DNA from: Bacillota bacterium
Lineage (GTDB): Bacteria; Bacillota; Dehalobacteriia; UBA4068
Direction: 5' to 3'
Length of the DNA: 8,662 nucleotides
Assembly: GCA_030528765.1 (NCBI GenBank)
Contig: JAUMYD010000064.1
Coordinates: 1-8,662, forward strand
The notes beneath the pieces were generated by a model. It made no database searches. It saw nothing but the letters and a program-made list of their open reading frames with translations, and was not told where the DNA came from. Both the position numbers and the translations under genes were made by a program. Shown one piece after another: positions 1 through 6,414 of this stretch; the stretch's first letter is position 1; each line of letters begins with the position of its first letter.

Positions 1-363
1 GTTCTAATATCCTCCATTTCCAAGACCTCAATCCATTTTTTTCTCTTCCCGGCAATGTGGGGGAAAGAAGTTTCTTTACTGCGTGGTATCCATTGTTTCC
101 CTGCTGCTGGGCAGGGCAGTGCGCGGCTCTTATGGTGAGCACATGCAGGTTGCAGATCATTTTGAAGAGCAGAGACAAAAGTGAAGGGCTTACTGCCTGC
201 GTTTCACAGACAGCAAGCCCTTCGGCTCATAAACAATTTTTACTTCGAAATTTTGTCTAACAAATGGGATGCAGTTCAATTCTGCTGCTTCTTTTTGTTT
301 TGGATCAGTTTCACTGCACATTTGTAAAGTACGATTTGTAAATAAAACAAAGGGAAATTTTTG
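1..363. other. intergenic region downstream of the aro operon; no convincing gene
   Basis: No open frame here has both a credible start with ribosome binding site and a recognisable product. The one frame of note, 57-260 on the plus strand, starts at GTG without a Shine-Dalgarno sequence and its product is Cys/Ser-rich and unfamiliar. Contents seen: the probable operon terminator hairpin at 183-223; a second hairpin at 126-170; short inverted repeats at 99-104/111-116 (CCCTGC/GCAGGG); a direct repeat ATTTGTAAA at 320-328 and 334-342. At the left edge the minus strand reads GGAGG (15-11) followed by ATATTAGAAC, which could be the ribosome binding site of another minus-strand gene starting just outside the window. 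That last point is a guess. Confidence 0.6.
177..223 (-). terminator. probable intrinsic terminator of the aro operon
   Basis: A 17-bp hairpin: 215-223 pairs with 183-191 (GAAGGGCTT/AAGCCCTTC), continuing inward through 207-214 with 192-199, around a 7-nt loop at 200-206. Two inner pairs are G-U wobbles when the RNA is read from the minus strand but A-C mismatches when read from the plus strand, which favours the minus strand. On that strand the hairpin is followed after two bases by TTTTGTCTCT, a modest U-tract. It lies about 140 bases past the aroQ stop, with no gene between, so it is the likely 3' end of the aro transcript. The imperfect U-tract lowers confidence. Confidence 0.6.
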
Positions 364-795
364 CTAATTCAGGTGATCTTTTAAAAATATCAGGGCTTCC
401 CGGTAAGAATCAAAGCCTTTTCCGGAGATCGTTGCCAGGCATGCCAGGGATATATAGGAGTGCTGCCGGAATCTTTCCCGAGTCTGAATATCGCTCAAAT
501 GCACTTCCACTGCAGGCAAAGCCACGGCTTTTAATGCATCTAGGATCGCTATGCTGCTATGCGTATATGCTGCCGGATTGATTACGATGCCATCTGCCTT
601 TCCGTAGGCTTCCTGGATCGCATCGACAATGGCCCCCTCATGGTTGGATTGAAAAAATTCAAGCTCCAGATCCAGTGCCTTTCCGCATTGGTTGAGAAAA
701 TCCAGTAGCTCCGTGTAGCTCTGCTTTCCATAGATTTCCGGTTCTCGCAGGCCCAGCAGGTTCAGATTGGGCCCGTTAATTATTAAAATGCGCAT
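364..795 (-). CDS. aroQ: type II 3-dehydroquinate dehydratase
   Basis: Catalyses the third step of the shikimate pathway, 3-dehydroquinate to 3-dehydroshikimate, as a cytosolic dodecamer of small subunits. The 143-residue product has the normal family length. Family motifs in order: INGPNLNLLGLREPEIYG at 6-23, with the active-site Arg17 and Tyr22; FQSNHEGAIVDAI at 48-60; INPAAYTHSSIAI at 72-84; VEVHLSDI at 96-103 with the Glu97/His99 pair; ISGKGFDSYREAL near the end. The frame stays open upstream to an ATG at 891, but the ATG at 795 is chosen because the protein begins directly at the conserved MRILIINGPN and is preceded by AAGGAGGA at good spacing. The gene overlaps the end of aroE-aroK by 20 bases and its ribosome binding site lies inside that gene. 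It is the last gene of the operon. Identification is firm. Confidence 0.97.
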   Translation of the reverse strand: MRILIINGPNLNLLGLREPEIYGKQSYTELLDFLNQCGKALDLELEFFQSNHEGAIVDAIQEAYGKADGIVINPAAYTHSSIAILDALKAVALPAVEVHLSDIQTRERFRQHSYISLACLATISGKGFDSYREALIFLKDHLN

Positions 796-2014
796 CAAAG
801 TCCTCCTTGATCTGCCTGGCGGCGCTTTCGCTAAGAAAATCATTGCAGAAGGCCGCATCAGCCAGTGCCTCATAGATCGGTCCGCGGTCACGGGCTAATC
901 GCACAAGTGCTTCCGGGGAGTCAGAAAGTGGGCGGCCACGGCGTTCCAAACGGGAGAGCTCCCCTTTCAGCAGGTAGATTCTTCCATTTTGCCGCAGCAA
1001 ACGCCGGTTCTCCGGGGAGAGCACTGTTCCGCCGCCGCAGGCGATAATTTTTCCATGTTTACCGGCCAACTCCCGCAGGGCGGCACTTTCCCGCAGTCGG
1101 AACCCATTTTCCCCTTCTTTTTGAAAGATTTGGGGGATACTGCAGCTGGCTTGCTCCTGAATGAGAATATCTAGATCCAGATATTCCCTTCCGCATAGAT
1201 CAGCCAGCTGTCGGGCTATAGTGCTTTTTCCGCAGCCGGGCATACCGATCAATACGATATTTGTCATCTGCTTTTCTAGGGCTTTTTTTGCCTTCCAGCT
1301 GTGGGAATCCGGGATTTCCTTGTTCAAAAAAATTTCTTCTGCTGCCTTTGCCTGCTGTGCCAACATCAGTAAACCATTTGCATGGGGGAGCCCCAGCTCC
1401 TCCGCATCCAGCAGAAGTGCGCTGCGCAGAGGATTATAAATCAGATCCAGCACGGCCTCCAAGTTGGGAAACCGTTTTAGCTCCAGAAGTTTTTCTTCCA
1501 GATTTGGGTACATGCCCACCGGTGTAGCGTTGATAATGATCTCCGTGTCCCGGAATTCATAGACATTCTTGTAATTGACGGGCCCCTGCCGTGAAACTAC
1601 GCGGATCTCTGCTGCTCCCTCATTTTTTGCTACGGCCCGGCAGGTAAGCGAGGCTCCGCCGCTGCCCAGGATCAGCACCCGCTTTCCAGCAAAACAAATG
1701 CCCAGTGCTTTTGCCAGAAGCTCCAGCCCGACATAGTCCGTATTATAGCCATGCAGCCTGCCTTGCTTGTCCCGCAGAAGAGTGTTCACGCTGCCAATAT
1801 CTTCTGCTTGAGAAGAGAGCTTATCGCAATAAGCCATGACTGCCCGTTTATAAGGAATGGTCACATTTAAACCCAGAAAATCCCCTTCCAGGAGAAAGGC
1901 TTCCAGATTCTCTGGCGGAAGGGGCAAAAGTTCATAGTTCTCTATGCCCAAAAGCCCATGAAGCTGTGGGGACATGCTATGACCCAGTGGGTAACCGATC
2001 AAACCATATTTCAT
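776..2014 (-). CDS. aroE-aroK: fused shikimate dehydrogenase / shikimate kinase
   Basis: A single 412-residue frame carries two consecutive pathway enzymes: AroE (3-dehydroshikimate to shikimate, NADPH) and AroK (shikimate to shikimate-3-phosphate, ATP). AroE spans about 1-235: shikimate-binding GHSMSP at 11-16, NVTIPYK at 50-56 with catalytic Lys56, SVNT at 75-78, NTD at 91-93 with catalytic Asp93, Rossmann GSGGAS at 117-122, NATPVGM at 162-168, and NGLLMLAQQA at 213-222. AroK spans 250-412: P-loop GMPGCGKST at 257-265, Asp280/Asp282, GFRLRE at 304-309, GGG at 327-329, lid Arg361 in RGRPLSD, and RGPIY at 377-381. All key residues of both halves are present, so both activities are expected. 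The linker (about 236-249) includes KAKKALEKQ and Met250, which matches the normal start of a free AroK. The ATG overlaps the pheA stop as ATGA and follows GGGAGGGG. Confidence 0.95.
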   Translation of the reverse strand: MKYGLIGYPLGHSMSPQLHGLLGIENYELLPLPPENLEAFLLEGDFLGLNVTIPYKRAVMAYCDKLSSQAEDIGSVNTLLRDKQGRLHGYNTDYVGLELLAKALGICFAGKRVLILGSGGASLTCRAVAKNEGAAEIRVVSRQGPVNYKNVYEFRDTEIIINATPVGMYPNLEEKLLELKRFPNLEAVLDLIYNPLRSALLLDAEELGLPHANGLLMLAQQAKAAEEIFLNKEIPDSHSWKAKKALEKQMTNIVLIGMPGCGKSTIARQLADLCGREYLDLDILIQEQASCSIPQIFQKEGENGFRLRESAALRELAGKHGKIIACGGGTVLSPENRRLLRQNGRIYLLKGELSRLERRGRPLSDSPEALVRLARDRGPIYEALADAAFCNDFLSESAARQIKEDFDAHFNN

Positions 2015-3000
2015 TCCGGATCCCCTCCCTTTTCCGGAAAAGCCCCCAGGAAGCTGAGATTCTTCGGATCCTGGCCGAATCGTGCCAACAAAAAAGAAGG
2101 ATCCTCCTTCAGAAATTCCCCTTTCACTTCCATTTGAACAAGCTGAGCAGGATTGTTTTCAGAGAGTGGGCTGATATCCAGACGGGAAAGCTGCAGCCTG
2201 CTATCGGTAAAGAGAGGAAAGAGTCCTTTCATCGCGGCAGCGGCATCATTTGCCAGAAAAAGGGCACAGATTTTTGTGTGGCCAAAGAAAATCCGGGCTT
2301 CCCGGCCGACAAGGAAGAACCTAGAAGTAATGGCGGGGAATTTTTCCTCACAGAGATCCGTCTCTTCAGTCAGCGGCTTTGTGCGCTGCCTGAAAGAAGG
2401 GTCTTCCTGGGATCGGTAGGGAGTTGTTTCCCGGTTCTTTTGGGAGGCGGTGGAAAATCTTTCCCTGATTGCATATGTGATATAAAGCTGTTGCTCTTGC
2501 AGAAGCCTGTATATCTCCTTCCGGCAGATGCAGCTGCTGCCTTCTGAGAAAAATCCGTATTGGCAAAGCCCGTTTTTCACCGCTGCCAACAAATCCTCAT
2601 GTTTTTGGTATGTAAGCAGTTCTGCTTGCGGGAAAAGTCTTTTTGCTACCTGAGAGGTTGTGCTGGATTCCTGTTTCAGGCAGGCTAGGAGGGGCTTTTC
2701 CGGAAGCTGGGTTTGGGGAGAGAAAAGAGGCAGAGTTTCTTCCTGCTGTGTCAGCTGATAGGCTCGGCTCAAGGAGAAAAGCTGATAGAAGAGCTTTTCT
2801 GCATAGGGCCAGAGCTGGTCAGGGGAAGCTTTCTTTACTTGCTGTAAGATCTGCTGTTCCCGTTCCGGATTGTAAACGGCAAGACCACAGCGGGATTTTT
2901 CCCCAGCAATTTCAGCAGCCAGCTGCATTCGCTGAACGAACAGACGGAGCAGTTCTTGATCTATTGCATCAATTTTTGTTCTGCATTCTTTGATATTCAT
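2011..3000 (-). CDS. pheA: chorismate mutase with a degenerate prephenate dehydratase/ACT-like C-terminal part
   Basis: Residues 1-90 are an AroQ-class chorismate mutase (chorismate to prephenate). Counterparts of the E. coli active-site residues are visible: Arg7, Arg24, Lys35, Arg47, Glu48 and Gln85, with Asn44 where E. coli has Asp48. The remainder aligns to the P-protein plan (mutase, dehydratase, ACT) but is badly eroded. The GPxGTF motif reads KQESSTT at 109-115. The ENS motif reads EGS at 153-155. About 180-222 is a short polar stretch where a full enzyme has roughly 80 or more residues. TRF reads SRF at 226-228, followed by FLVGRE. An ACT-like tail (about 240-322, ending FLGAFPE) lacks the GAL and ESRP motifs. 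Length is 329 against about 360-390 for normal bifunctional PheA. I infer mutase activity but probably no dehydratase activity; the tail may be regulatory. The start has GAAGGA upstream and follows aroC by 27 bases. Confidence 0.85.
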   Translation of the reverse strand: MNIKECRTKIDAIDQELLRLFVQRMQLAAEIAGEKSRCGLAVYNPEREQQILQQVKKASPDQLWPYAEKLFYQLFSLSRAYQLTQQEETLPLFSPQTQLPEKPLLACLKQESSTTSQVAKRLFPQAELLTYQKHEDLLAAVKNGLCQYGFFSEGSSCICRKEIYRLLQEQQLYITYAIRERFSTASQKNRETTPYRSQEDPSFRQRTKPLTEETDLCEEKFPAITSRFFLVGREARIFFGHTKICALFLANDAAAAMKGLFPLFTDSRLQLSRLDISPLSENNPAQLVQMEVKGEFLKEDPSFLLARFGQDPKNLSFLGAFPEKGGDPE

Positions 3001-3027
3001 AGTTGCATCCTTCGGGTGTAAGATGGG

Positions 3028-4098
3028 CTAAAGAAGGAACTGAGCCAGGGCCAGCCCAGCTGCGGCTTCCACGCAGGGCAGGGTCCGCAGGGCAAGACAG
3101 GGATCGTGTCTTCCGCTCAGTTCCAGCTCCACTTCACTTTTATTGCGCAGATGAATGGTTTTTTGCTTTTGGGAAATGGAAGGTGTGGGTTTGAAGGCCA
3201 CACGGAAAAGGATGGGCATGCCGCTGCTTAATCCGCCCAGGATCCCGCCATGATGGTTGGAGCAGCAGCTGATCTCTCCATTGCTGATTTGATAGGGATC
3301 ATTATTTTCAGAGCCTCTCATCCCGGCCGCAGCAAAGCCGGAGCCGAACTCCAGGCCTTTTGCTGCAGGGATCGAGAAGATCAAATGGCTGATGCAGCTT
3401 TCCAGGCTATCGAAAAAAGGTTCCCCGATCCCCGGAGAGAGCCCAAGGATCCGACATTCCACCTGCCCACCCAGAGAATCCCCGGCATCCCGGGCCTCCT
3501 GAATGCAGCGAAACATCTCTGCAGCGCATTCCGGCCTGGATACCGGTAAGAAACAGGGATTCTCTGTGGGCTCCGGCCAATCGCTGCTGTGTGGATCCCA
3601 GGCGATGTCCTTGATTGGTCCAACAGATAAAAGGCGGCTCTGTATGCGGATCCCCCGCCTTTCCAGAAGCTGCAGCAAAATCCCTCCACCAACGCAGAAA
3701 GCTGCAGTGAGCCTGCCAGAAAAATGTCCCCCGCCGCGGTAGTCGTTGTAGCCTTGGTGCTTATACCAGGAAGGCCAGTCCGCATGGCCGGGGCGAGGGA
3801 GATCGGCCAGCTGCTGATAGTCCTTCGGACGGCAGTCCGTATTCTCAATGATGGCGCAGAGAGGCGCTCCACAGCTTTTTCCCTGAAAGAGTCCAGAGAG
3901 AAAGCGGGGCCGATCCGCCTCTTTTCTTTGGCTGCTCAGGCTGCTTCTTCCCGGAGATCTTCTGTCCAGAAAAGCCTGCAATTGCTGCAGGTCTATCTCT
4001 TCTCCTGCCGGGAGCCCGTCCAGAACCATACCGATGGATTCTCCATGGGATTGGCCGAACAAAGTAAGGCGAATCTTTTCTCCATAACTAGATGACAT
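3028..4098 (-). CDS. aroC: chorismate synthase
   Basis: Last step of the common pathway: 5-enolpyruvylshikimate-3-phosphate to chorismate, using reduced FMN that is not consumed overall; the known enzyme is a cytosolic tetramer. The 356-residue product is full length. Motifs seen: GQSHGESIG at 15-23 with His18, DGLPAGEEID at 27-36, RRSPGRSS at 46-53, RPGHADW at 102-108 with His105, RGGGHFSGRLT at 121-131 (the Bacillota form of the SARET region), SNHHGGILGGLSSGMP at 280-295, FKPTPSI at 302-308, and GRHDPC at 329-334. The C-terminus EAAAGLALAQFLL matches the family's usual end. The ATG sits in an 11-base overlap with the end of aroA and follows TAGGAGGG. No key residue appears to be missing. 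Identification is firm. Confidence 0.97.
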   Translation of the reverse strand: MSSSYGEKIRLTLFGQSHGESIGMVLDGLPAGEEIDLQQLQAFLDRRSPGRSSLSSQRKEADRPRFLSGLFQGKSCGAPLCAIIENTDCRPKDYQQLADLPRPGHADWPSWYKHQGYNDYRGGGHFSGRLTAAFCVGGGILLQLLERRGIRIQSRLLSVGPIKDIAWDPHSSDWPEPTENPCFLPVSRPECAAEMFRCIQEARDAGDSLGGQVECRILGLSPGIGEPFFDSLESCISHLIFSIPAAKGLEFGSGFAAAGMRGSENNDPYQISNGEISCCSNHHGGILGGLSSGMPILFRVAFKPTPSISQKQKTIHLRNKSEVELELSGRHDPCLALRTLPCVEAAAGLALAQFLL

Positions 4099-5350
4099 GG
4101 GCGATCCCTCCTAAAGAAGCATAATCCTTCCAGAACTCCGGATAGGACTTCTCTACAGCCTGGCTGTCCAGGAGCGTTAGCTCATTTTGGCAGCAGGTAG
4201 CGGCAATTGCGGCAGCCATTGCTATCCGGTGATCGTTTTCTGCCCGGCAAAGTCCACCGAGCAGCCGCTGCTTTCCGTGGACGACCAGCTGATCTTCCCA
4301 GATCTCTGCTGTGCCGCCCAGGTCCTCTATGAGCTGCGCAGTGCTTTGTAGACGGTCACTTTCTTTCAAACGAAGGCGAGCGACCCGGGAGAAGATGGTG
4401 CTGCCTTCTGCGGTGGCGGCTGCCACGGCTAAAATTGGGATCAGATCCGGAATATCCGCTCCGTCGATTTGGATCCCTCTCAGCCTTCCACCGGAGCAGA
4501 TCTGCAGTGTGTTCTCCCGCCAACGCGCTTTTGCACCCATTCGGATCAAAATCGGAAGGATCTCTCTATCTCCCTGCACAGAGTTGGCCTGAAGTCCTTG
4601 AATTTCAATCCCCTTCGTGGACAGCGCCCCGGCAGTGAGCCAGAAGGCGCCATTAGACCAATCTCCTTCGATCCGGAACTGACCGGGTGAGTGGTAGCTT
4701 TGTCCGGAGGGGAGGAAATAGCCGGTATCTGTTTTTTCTATCCGCACTGAAAAGGCCTCCATGGCCCTGCGGCTTATCTCCAGATAGGAGCGGGATTGAA
4801 GCGGGCTGCTGAAGCGGATCTCTACAGGATCCTGTAGCAGAGGTGCTGCCAGCAGGATCCCGGAAGCAAACTGAGAGCTGATATTTCCCGGCAAAGAAAA
4901 AATGCCGCCTTTCTTCCAGCTTCCCAGGCGAAGCGGAAGAGTAGGGGAGGAAAAAGAAAGCCCCTTTTCTGCCAGTGCTTCCAGCAAGGGGAGAAGAGGG
5001 CGCTGCGGCAGTCTTCCTTCCCCGGTGAAGCTGCAATTCTCCTGCAGGGCAGCAGCTACGGGAAGAAGAAAACGCAGCGTAGAACCACTTTCTTTGCAAT
5101 TCAGAAGGGGTGCGGCCGGAGTCTTTCGTATGCCTTCAATGGAGATTCCTCCTTCATGCGGATGCATCCCCGCACCAAGGGCCTGCAGGCAATCCATCGT
5201 AGTACGAATATCTCCGGAAAGAGAGGAAAGCTGTAACTCCGTTTTCTTTTCGCAGAGCGCAGCGCAGATCAGTGCCCGATGCGCCCAGGATTTGGAAGGA
5301 ACAGCGGAAACGCTGCCAACGGGAACAAAGGGAAAGATTTTTCGTTTCAT
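4088..5350 (-). CDS. aroA: 3-phosphoshikimate 1-carboxyvinyltransferase (EPSP synthase)
   Basis: Transfers the enolpyruvyl group of PEP to shikimate-3-phosphate. The 420-residue product has the family's two-domain length. Motifs seen: PSKSWAHRALICAAL at 18-32 with Lys20 and Ser21 for substrate binding, GDIRTTMDCLQALGA at 46-60, ESGSTLRF at 87-94, GRLPQRP at 112-118, GNISSQFASGILLAAPLL at 155-172, GDWSNGAFWL at 229-238, PDLIPILAVAAA at 301-312 with catalytic Asp302, RLKESDR at 327-333 with Glu330, NDHRIAMAAAIAA at 372-384, and KSYPEFW at 401-407. At the PEP-site loop, the positions matching E. coli Gly96 and Pro101 are Gly89 and Phe94; the ESGSTLRF form is one I know from clostridial homologues. 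The start codon overlaps the aroB stop as ATGA and follows GGAGG at 7 bases. Identification is firm. Confidence 0.97.
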   Translation of the reverse strand: MKRKIFPFVPVGSVSAVPSKSWAHRALICAALCEKKTELQLSSLSGDIRTTMDCLQALGAGMHPHEGGISIEGIRKTPAAPLLNCKESGSTLRFLLPVAAALQENCSFTGEGRLPQRPLLPLLEALAEKGLSFSSPTLPLRLGSWKKGGIFSLPGNISSQFASGILLAAPLLQDPVEIRFSSPLQSRSYLEISRRAMEAFSVRIEKTDTGYFLPSGQSYHSPGQFRIEGDWSNGAFWLTAGALSTKGIEIQGLQANSVQGDREILPILIRMGAKARWRENTLQICSGGRLRGIQIDGADIPDLIPILAVAAATAEGSTIFSRVARLRLKESDRLQSTAQLIEDLGGTAEIWEDQLVVHGKQRLLGGLCRAENDHRIAMAAAIAATCCQNELTLLDSQAVEKSYPEFWKDYASLGGIAHVI

Positions 5351-6414
5351 TCCCGGTCCTCCATTCCGAGCTGTACGAATTCCCGAAAATCATCCAGGTT
5401 TAGTTCCTGCAAATGGGCTTCTCCCAAGCAGGAAAGAAGAACCAGGCTGATTTGTTGCCCACGGCGTTTTTTGTCGTTCCGGGCCGCCTGCCATATCTCT
5501 TCAGCGGAGAAGGGGCAGGAAAGGGGCAGACCCTGACGGGACAGCACCGCTCGGATCGCTGTCTCGGGAAAACTACTCAAGCCCATGCGATGGGCCGCTC
5601 TGATTTCTGCCAGCATTCCAATGGCTACAGCCTGCCCATGGCTGATGCTGTAGCCGCTGCATTTTTCAATAGCATGAGCGATGCTGTGACCAAAATTTAA
5701 AATTTGCCTTTGTCCCTGATCTTTTTCGTCAGCAAGGACAAAGTGGCTTTTAATTTCCACATTGCGGAGAATCAGCTCCGGCAGATCTTCTGAAAGAAGG
5801 GAGAAGGGCTGCTGAAAACGCTGAAAAAGCGCAGCATCCGCGATCAAGCCATGCTTTAGGATTTCAGCCAGGCCATCCTGGATCTGCTCCTTCCCCAGGC
5901 TCTCCAGGAAGCTGCATTCGCAAAAAACCAGGCTAGGCTGATGGAAGGCACCCAGCAGGTTTTTTCCTTCCGGAAGATTTACTGCGGTTTTTCCGCCAAC
6001 AGAGGCATCCACTGCTGCCAGCAATGTGCTGGGCAGGAAGACCCATGGGATCCCCCTCATATAGCTGGCCGCTGCGAATCCGGCCAGATCACCAACGGTT
6101 CCGCCGCCCAGGGCCAGGATCACATCATTTCTGCTCAGCTGTTCTCTGGCCATAAAAGAAAGGAGCTCTCCGTAAGTAGCCAGGTTCTTGCTGCTCTCTC
6201 CGGCAGGGAAAACAAAGACGGAGCAGGGAAAATAATTTGTTTCCAGGAGCTGGCGCAGTGTATCCAGATACAGAGGAGCCACATTGGAATCCGTGACCAG
6301 GCACAATCTCCTTTCCTGGAACATCTCTTTCAGCTGATCTGCCAGCAGGGAAAGAACATTTCTGCCGATTTGTACTTCATAGGGTGGCTGGGTAGGAATG
6401 CAGAGTTTATACAT
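5347..6414 (-). CDS. aroB: 3-dehydroquinate synthase
   Basis: Converts DAHP to 3-dehydroquinate using NAD+ and a divalent metal, the second step of the pathway. Numbered from the chosen start (355 residues): TDSN at 41-44, PAGESSKN at 70-77, the glycine loop GGGTVGDLAGF at 103-113, PSTLLAAVDASVGGKTAVN at 128-146, KNLLG at 151-155, AEILKHG at 183-189 with metal ligand Glu184, NFGHSIAHAIE at 240-250 with His243, SHGQAVAIGM at 258-267 with His259, and DKK at 314-316. Three in-frame ATGs compete, at 6438, 6420 and 6414. The last is chosen because AGGAG lies 6 bases upstream and the protein then begins in the usual family register; 6420 is possible with GGGAG 8 bases upstream, while 6438 has no ribosome binding site. 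The gene overlaps the end of aroF by 8 bases. Function is firm; the start is about 65% certain. Confidence 0.95.
   Translation of the reverse strand: MYKLCIPTQPPYEVQIGRNVLSLLADQLKEMFQERRLCLVTDSNVAPLYLDTLRQLLETNYFPCSVFVFPAGESSKNLATYGELLSFMAREQLSRNDVILALGGGTVGDLAGFAAASYMRGIPWVFLPSTLLAAVDASVGGKTAVNLPEGKNLLGAFHQPSLVFCECSFLESLGKEQIQDGLAEILKHGLIADAALFQRFQQPFSLLSEDLPELILRNVEIKSHFVLADEKDQGQRQILNFGHSIAHAIEKCSGYSISHGQAVAIGMLAEIRAAHRMGLSSFPETAIRAVLSRQGLPLSCPFSAEEIWQAARNDKKRRGQQISLVLLSCLGEAHLQELNLDDFREFVQLGMEDRE

Noticed and set aside
57..260. 67-codon plus-strand frame in the left intergenic region
   Set aside because: GTG start without ribosome binding site, odd composition, and overlap with the terminator hairpin.
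796..891. Upstream extension of aroQ to the ATG at 891
   Set aside because: It would add 32 residues not found in type II dehydroquinases and overlap aroK by 116 bases. The strong AAGGAGGA directly before the ATG at 795 decides the start.
3381..3872. 163-codon minus-strand frame inside aroC
   Set aside because: Same strand but a different frame from aroC, whose conserved motifs cover this stretch. The alternate product has no recognisable features.
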